Assembly (NCBI GenBank): GCA_030619185.1
Contig: JAUXBW010000110.1
Location: 1-7,809, forward strand
Direction of reading: 5' to 3'
Source of the DNA: Methyloprofundus sp.
GTDB taxonomy: Bacteria; Pseudomonadota; Gammaproteobacteria; Methylococcales; Methylomonadaceae
DNA: 7,809 bases
Shown in pieces: positions 5,313 through 7,809 of the stretch. The notes beneath the pieces are model-generated. The model was not told the DNA's origin. It saw only the letters and a program-made list of their open reading frames with translations, and searched no databases. Every line of letters starts with the position of its first letter. Position 1 is the first letter of the stretch. A program made the position numbers and the translations under genes.

Positions 5313-5888
5313 TTATTGCAATTTTTGTATAGTAAATAATCTGGGTGAGTTTATTTTTTCATGCATGCTACGAATAATACTAATCGCAAAGTGTGAACTA
5401 TCCAGTTGTTTATACCAGTGGACAATCGCCTGCATTTCAGCTTGTCCACCACTATGCCCCGGGTAGGCGAGTATACTGATTATACCTTGGGTGCTTAGCA
5501 ACTCTGATGCATGTTTGAGTGCGGCAATAGTACTCTTTTTCTGAGTAATAATAGTTGCGTCTGCATGGGGTAAATAGCCTAGATTAAACAGGATTGCATC
5601 CGCTTTTTCTCCCTGGGGAATAAGCGAATGCATCGTTTCATGGCTGGCGTGAATTAAGCTTACTTTGTCGATGCAGTTATTTTTTTCCAGGCGTGCGCGC
5701 GTTGTCATAATGGCTTCCTCTTGTACATCGAAAGCATAAACTTTGTGGCTGTGTCGAGCCAGAAATAAGCAGTCATGTCCATTTCCCATCGTCGCATCTA
5801 TGCTAATGCTTTGTGCGGATAAGTACGGTTGAATGGTTTTATGCGCTTCAGTAACTAAGGAGTGTAATGTAAATCGTGTACTGAGCAT
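5313..5888 (-). CDS. mnmM: MnmM/YtqB-family class I SAM-dependent methyltransferase
   Basis: The 191-residue protein carries the signature motifs of the YtqB family (PF06962, once called putative rRNA methylase): SAM-binding DATMGNGHD (31-39), the acidic loop FDVQ at the end of strand 2 (53-56), FNLGYLP (101-107) and AYPGHSGGQAE (141-151). The length is typical, and no extra domains are present. Characterised members (MnmM) methylate the aminomethyl group of nm5(s2)U34 in certain tRNAs to give mnm5(s2)U34. In Escherichia coli that step is done by the unrelated MnmC, so this would be a non-orthologous alternative in a gammaproteobacterium. It starts 36 nt after nadB and ends 6 nt before the symporter gene, so it is probably co-transcribed with both, with no obvious functional link. 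The ribosome binding site is weak. The family call is firm; the exact tRNA substrate is inferred. Confidence 0.86.
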   Translation of the reverse strand: MLSTRFTLHSLVTEAHKTIQPYLSAQSISIDATMGNGHDCLFLARHSHKVYAFDVQEEAIMTTRARLEKNNCIDKVSLIHASHETMHSLIPQGEKADAILFNLGYLPHADATIITQKKSTIAALKHASELLSTQGIISILAYPGHSGGQAEMQAIVHWYKQLDSSHFAISIIRSMHEKINSPRLFTIQKLQ

Positions 5889-5924
5889 TATTTATACATA
5901 ATAGACGAAGCGCATCCTATGCCT

Positions 5925-7532
5925 CTATTCTGGTGGTGGAGTGAGTATGGTATTTTTTGCATTCTGCTTGGCATCTAACGCCGGATAATCCTGAGTATAA
6001 TGCAGCCCCCGACTTTCTTTTCTTGCCAGGGCACTCTGAATAATCAGGTCTGCTACAATCACCAGATTACGTAATTCCAGTAAATCGCTACTGACACGGT
6101 AATGGTGATAGTAATCAGCAATTTCGTTTTTTAATATTTCCAGGCGATGCTCTGCTCTTTGTAAGCGTTTCGTGCTGCGCACTATGCCGACATAATCCCA
6201 CATAAAGCGGCGTAGCTCATCCCAGTTATGGGCAATCATGACTTCTTCATCAGAGTCAATTACCTGAGACTCGTCCCAGTCGGGTATTGTGGGGATGGGC
6301 TGGCTAATATTCTGGCGTAGAATATCTTCACTGGCACGATCAGCAAAGACCAGACATTCCAGTAGTGAATTACTGGCCATACGGTTGGCTCCATGCAAAC
6401 CTGTATGTGCTACTTCCCCTAAGGCATATAAACCGGGAATATCTGTTCTGGCATAACTATCTGCCATAACCCCCCCGCAGGTATAATGTGCGGCAGGAAC
6501 TACCGGTATAGGGCTTTTTGTGATGTCGATATTAAGTTTAAGACACTGTTCATAGATAGAAGGAAAGTGGCTTGTGACAAAGTCAGCGGGTTTATAACTA
6601 ATATCCAGATAAACACAATCAATTCCGAGTTTCTTTATTTGATGATCGATGGCACGGGCAACAATGTCGCGGGGGGCCAGTTCGGCTCTTGAATCGTAAT
6701 GCTGCATAAAGGCTGAGCCATCCGGTAATATCAGTTTGCCACCTTCACCACGGACTGCTTCACTGATTAAAAATGAATGTCCATCAGGGTGATATAGGCA
6801 GGTAGGATGAAACTGCATAAACTCCATATTAGCAATACGACAGCCCGCACGCCAGGCTAGAGCAATGCCATCCCCGGTTGAAATTTGTGGGTTTGTTGTA
6901 TACAGATAAACTTTATTAGCCCCCCCCGTCGCGATTGCAACCGTATTTGCGGTAATCGTTTTAACCTGTTTGCTTAGGGTGTCTAAAACATAGGCACCTA
7001 GTATTCGCTGCTGTTTAAACCCCCGTTTGTGCGAGGTAATCAGATCGATTGCATTATGGTGTTCTAATAGTGTAATGTCTGGATGTAGTGTTGCTTTATC
7101 AATAAGCGAGAGTGACAGTGCTTTTCCGGTTGCATCAGCGTGGTGTACTATGCGCCGTTCAGAATGCCCGCCTTCCTGGTTTAGGTGTAATTCTGTCTCA
7201 CCTTGCTTGTTTTGACGTTCAGAGAACTCCATACCTTGTTGATGCAGGAAGTCGATACTTTTTTTGCCATATTCTACAGTGAGCCTGACGATAGCGGGGT
7301 CACACAGTCCCGCCCCTGAAATAATGGTATCTTGAATGTGCGATTCTATTGAGGTTTCCTGTGAATCTAATACCGCTGATATGCCACCTTGGGCATAAAA
7401 TGTGCTGCCTTCAGTTAAAGCAAATTTTGATAACACAGCGACCTGGCAGTGATCGGCTAATTTGAGTGCCAGGCTAAGCCCGGCACCACCACTGCCAATA
7501 ATCAGCACATCGTAGTTTTGTTGTTTAGACAT
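5925..7532 (-). CDS. nadB: L-aspartate oxidase NadB
   Basis: This flavoenzyme oxidises L-aspartate to iminoaspartate, which NadA condenses with dihydroxyacetone phosphate to quinolinate in de novo NAD synthesis. It is cytosolic. The 535-residue length matches the family (E. coli about 540). Visible motifs are the FAD dinucleotide-binding loop GSGGAGLS (13-20), FYAQGGISAV (45-54), HHADATGKAL (130-139), MEFMQFHPT (236-244), RAELAPRDIVARAID (282-296), HYTCGGV (349-355) and GLHGANRMASNSLLECLVF (378-396). A helical C-terminal domain follows (about 435-535). The sequence is intact, with no frameshift. The nadB start at 7532 has only a weak ribosome binding site. It heads a run of four same-strand genes; nadA and nadC are not in the window. 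The related fumarate reductase and succinate dehydrogenase flavoproteins are less likely, given the NadB-typical HYTCGGV and GLHGANR motifs and the length. Confidence 0.97.
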   Translation of the reverse strand: MSKQQNYDVLIIGSGGAGLSLALKLADHCQVAVLSKFALTEGSTFYAQGGISAVLDSQETSIESHIQDTIISGAGLCDPAIVRLTVEYGKKSIDFLHQQGMEFSERQNKQGETELHLNQEGGHSERRIVHHADATGKALSLSLIDKATLHPDITLLEHHNAIDLITSHKRGFKQQRILGAYVLDTLSKQVKTITANTVAIATGGANKVYLYTTNPQISTGDGIALAWRAGCRIANMEFMQFHPTCLYHPDGHSFLISEAVRGEGGKLILPDGSAFMQHYDSRAELAPRDIVARAIDHQIKKLGIDCVYLDISYKPADFVTSHFPSIYEQCLKLNIDITKSPIPVVPAAHYTCGGVMADSYARTDIPGLYALGEVAHTGLHGANRMASNSLLECLVFADRASEDILRQNISQPIPTIPDWDESQVIDSDEEVMIAHNWDELRRFMWDYVGIVRSTKRLQRAEHRLEILKNEIADYYHHYRVSSDLLELRNLVIVADLIIQSALARKESRGLHYTQDYPALDAKQNAKNTILTPPPE

Positions 7533-7609
7533 GACTTAAAGAAATTGAACCAATATGAGTTATCATTAAGGTATATTATTCAGAGGCTGACAAATTCATT
7601 CTAATTATT

Positions 7610-7625
7610 AGTATAGTATTATACT
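7610..7625. promoter_or_regulatory. Palindrome over the putative nadB -10 box
   Basis: The arms AGTATA (7610-7615) and TATACT (7620-7625) flank GTAT and cover the predicted -10 hexamer and start site. A repressor bound here would block nadB transcription. NAD synthesis genes are often controlled by dedicated repressors (NadR, NrtR, NadQ types), but I cannot assign this site to one of them. Short palindromes are common in AT-rich DNA, so chance is possible. Confidence 0.3.
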
Positions 7626-7646
7626 TCACAGGCAATAGCTTGAGTA
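7618..7646 (-). promoter_or_regulatory. Candidate promoter of the nadB operon
   Basis: On the minus strand a perfect -10 hexamer TATAAT occupies 7623-7618. Exactly 17 bp upstream is TACTCA (7646-7641), a weak -35 with three matches of six. Transcription would begin near 7610, giving a leader of about 78 nt before the nadB ATG. Other AT-rich hexamers nearby could serve instead. Confidence 0.4.
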
Positions 7647-7676
7647 GTTTCTAATAAGTTGCTTAGGAACGCGCGC

Positions 7677-7809
7677 GGAATAAGTTTGGCAAAGGCGCAG
7701 GGTTTATATTCGTATTCAAGGCGTAGAAACAGGCGCATAGTTGGCTACGCAACTATTTCTACAACGCAGAAGACGAGCATAAACACAAGCGAGTTGTCGA
7801 AGTTATTCC
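7677..7809. repeat. 133-bp imperfect inverted repeat (MITE-like or dispersed hairpin element)
   Basis: The element starts GGAATAA (7677-7683) and ends TTATTCC (7803-7809), perfect 7-bp ends. Folding the two halves on each other keeps pairing in register inward: GGAATAA, TT, G, CAA and GC blocks, then GTTTAT (7702-7707) against ATAAAC (7779-7784), TCG and TTC blocks, GTAGAAA (7723-7729) against TTTCTAC (7756-7762), and a central hairpin ATAGTTG (7737-7743)/CAACTAT (7750-7756) with loop GCTACG. It contains no open reading frame of note. Length, terminal inverted repeats and lack of coding content fit a non-autonomous mobile repeat. The sequence stops at the last base of the element, so a target duplication on that side cannot be seen. 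Confidence 0.65.

Larger units (their letters stand above)
7533..7676. other. nadB upstream region between the gene and the terminal repeat
   Basis: About 144 bp of mostly AT-rich, non-coding sequence. It holds the candidate nadB promoter and its palindrome. The last bases before the repeat are GC-rich (an alternating GCGCGC at 7671-7676). I see no gene on the plus strand, so the nature of the neighbour beyond the repeat is unknown. Confidence 0.55.

Noticed and set aside
5161..5466. 101-codon plus-strand frame across the mnmM-transporter junction
   Set aside because: It is antisense to two well-supported genes and Cys-rich with no domain; a shadow frame.
6486..7215. Short plus-strand frames opposite nadB (6486-6692 and 7027-7215)
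   Set aside because: They lie antisense to conserved nadB coding sequence and have no recognisable content.
1..7809. CRISPR arrays, tRNA or rRNA genes
   Set aside because: I saw no regularly spaced repeats, no cloverleaf-like segments and no rRNA-like sequence on either strand.

Overview
The window suggests a gammaproteobacterium of moderate to low G+C. The main grounds are a full-length NadB of proteobacterial type and a small DUF6164-type protein. The second of these is family knowledge recalled, not searched. Every gene I can support lies on the minus strand, so transcription runs from high to low coordinates.

Right-hand block (about 7532 down to 2768): four genes in tight succession. 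They are nadB (L-aspartate oxidase), an MnmM/YtqB-type SAM-dependent methyltransferase, an unusual 721-residue protein fusing a DAACS-type symporter to a family 3 solute-binding domain, and a small DUF6164-like membrane-anchored protein. The gaps are 36, 6 and 7 nt, which suggests one transcription unit read from a promoter near 7618-7646. The block combines NAD synthesis, a probable tRNA wobble modification and uptake or sensing of an unknown small solute.

Intergenic gap (2410-2767): about 360 bp, AT-rich, with stops in all frames and no credible gene. It holds a 21-bp inverted repeat, a repeated half-site exactly 50 bp away, two candidate promoters, and an array of four GGTC motifs directly before the next gene.

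Left-hand block (2409 down to the left edge): a two-gene translationally coupled pair, an HPr-kinase-like P-loop kinase followed by an asparagine-synthase-like protein. This pairing matches the tailoring kinase plus macrolactam cyclase (C protein) of phosphorylated lasso peptide clusters (the paeninodin/SyanK/ThcoK type). No precursor, B1/B2 or exporter gene is visible. The cyclase stops just before its expected C-terminal segment and only 22 bp from the window edge, so the cluster is either interrupted or cut by the window.

Right edge (7677-7809): a 133-bp imperfect inverted repeat fills the last bases and ends exactly at the last base. It is probably a dispersed hairpin repeat or MITE. Repeat sequence at the right end, and possibly foreign sequence at the left end, would fit a short contig that broke at repeats, but that is inference. 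The best candidates for new biology are the truncated kinase-associated lasso system, and the symporter/solute-binding fusion that lacks the canonical binding residues of both parent families.
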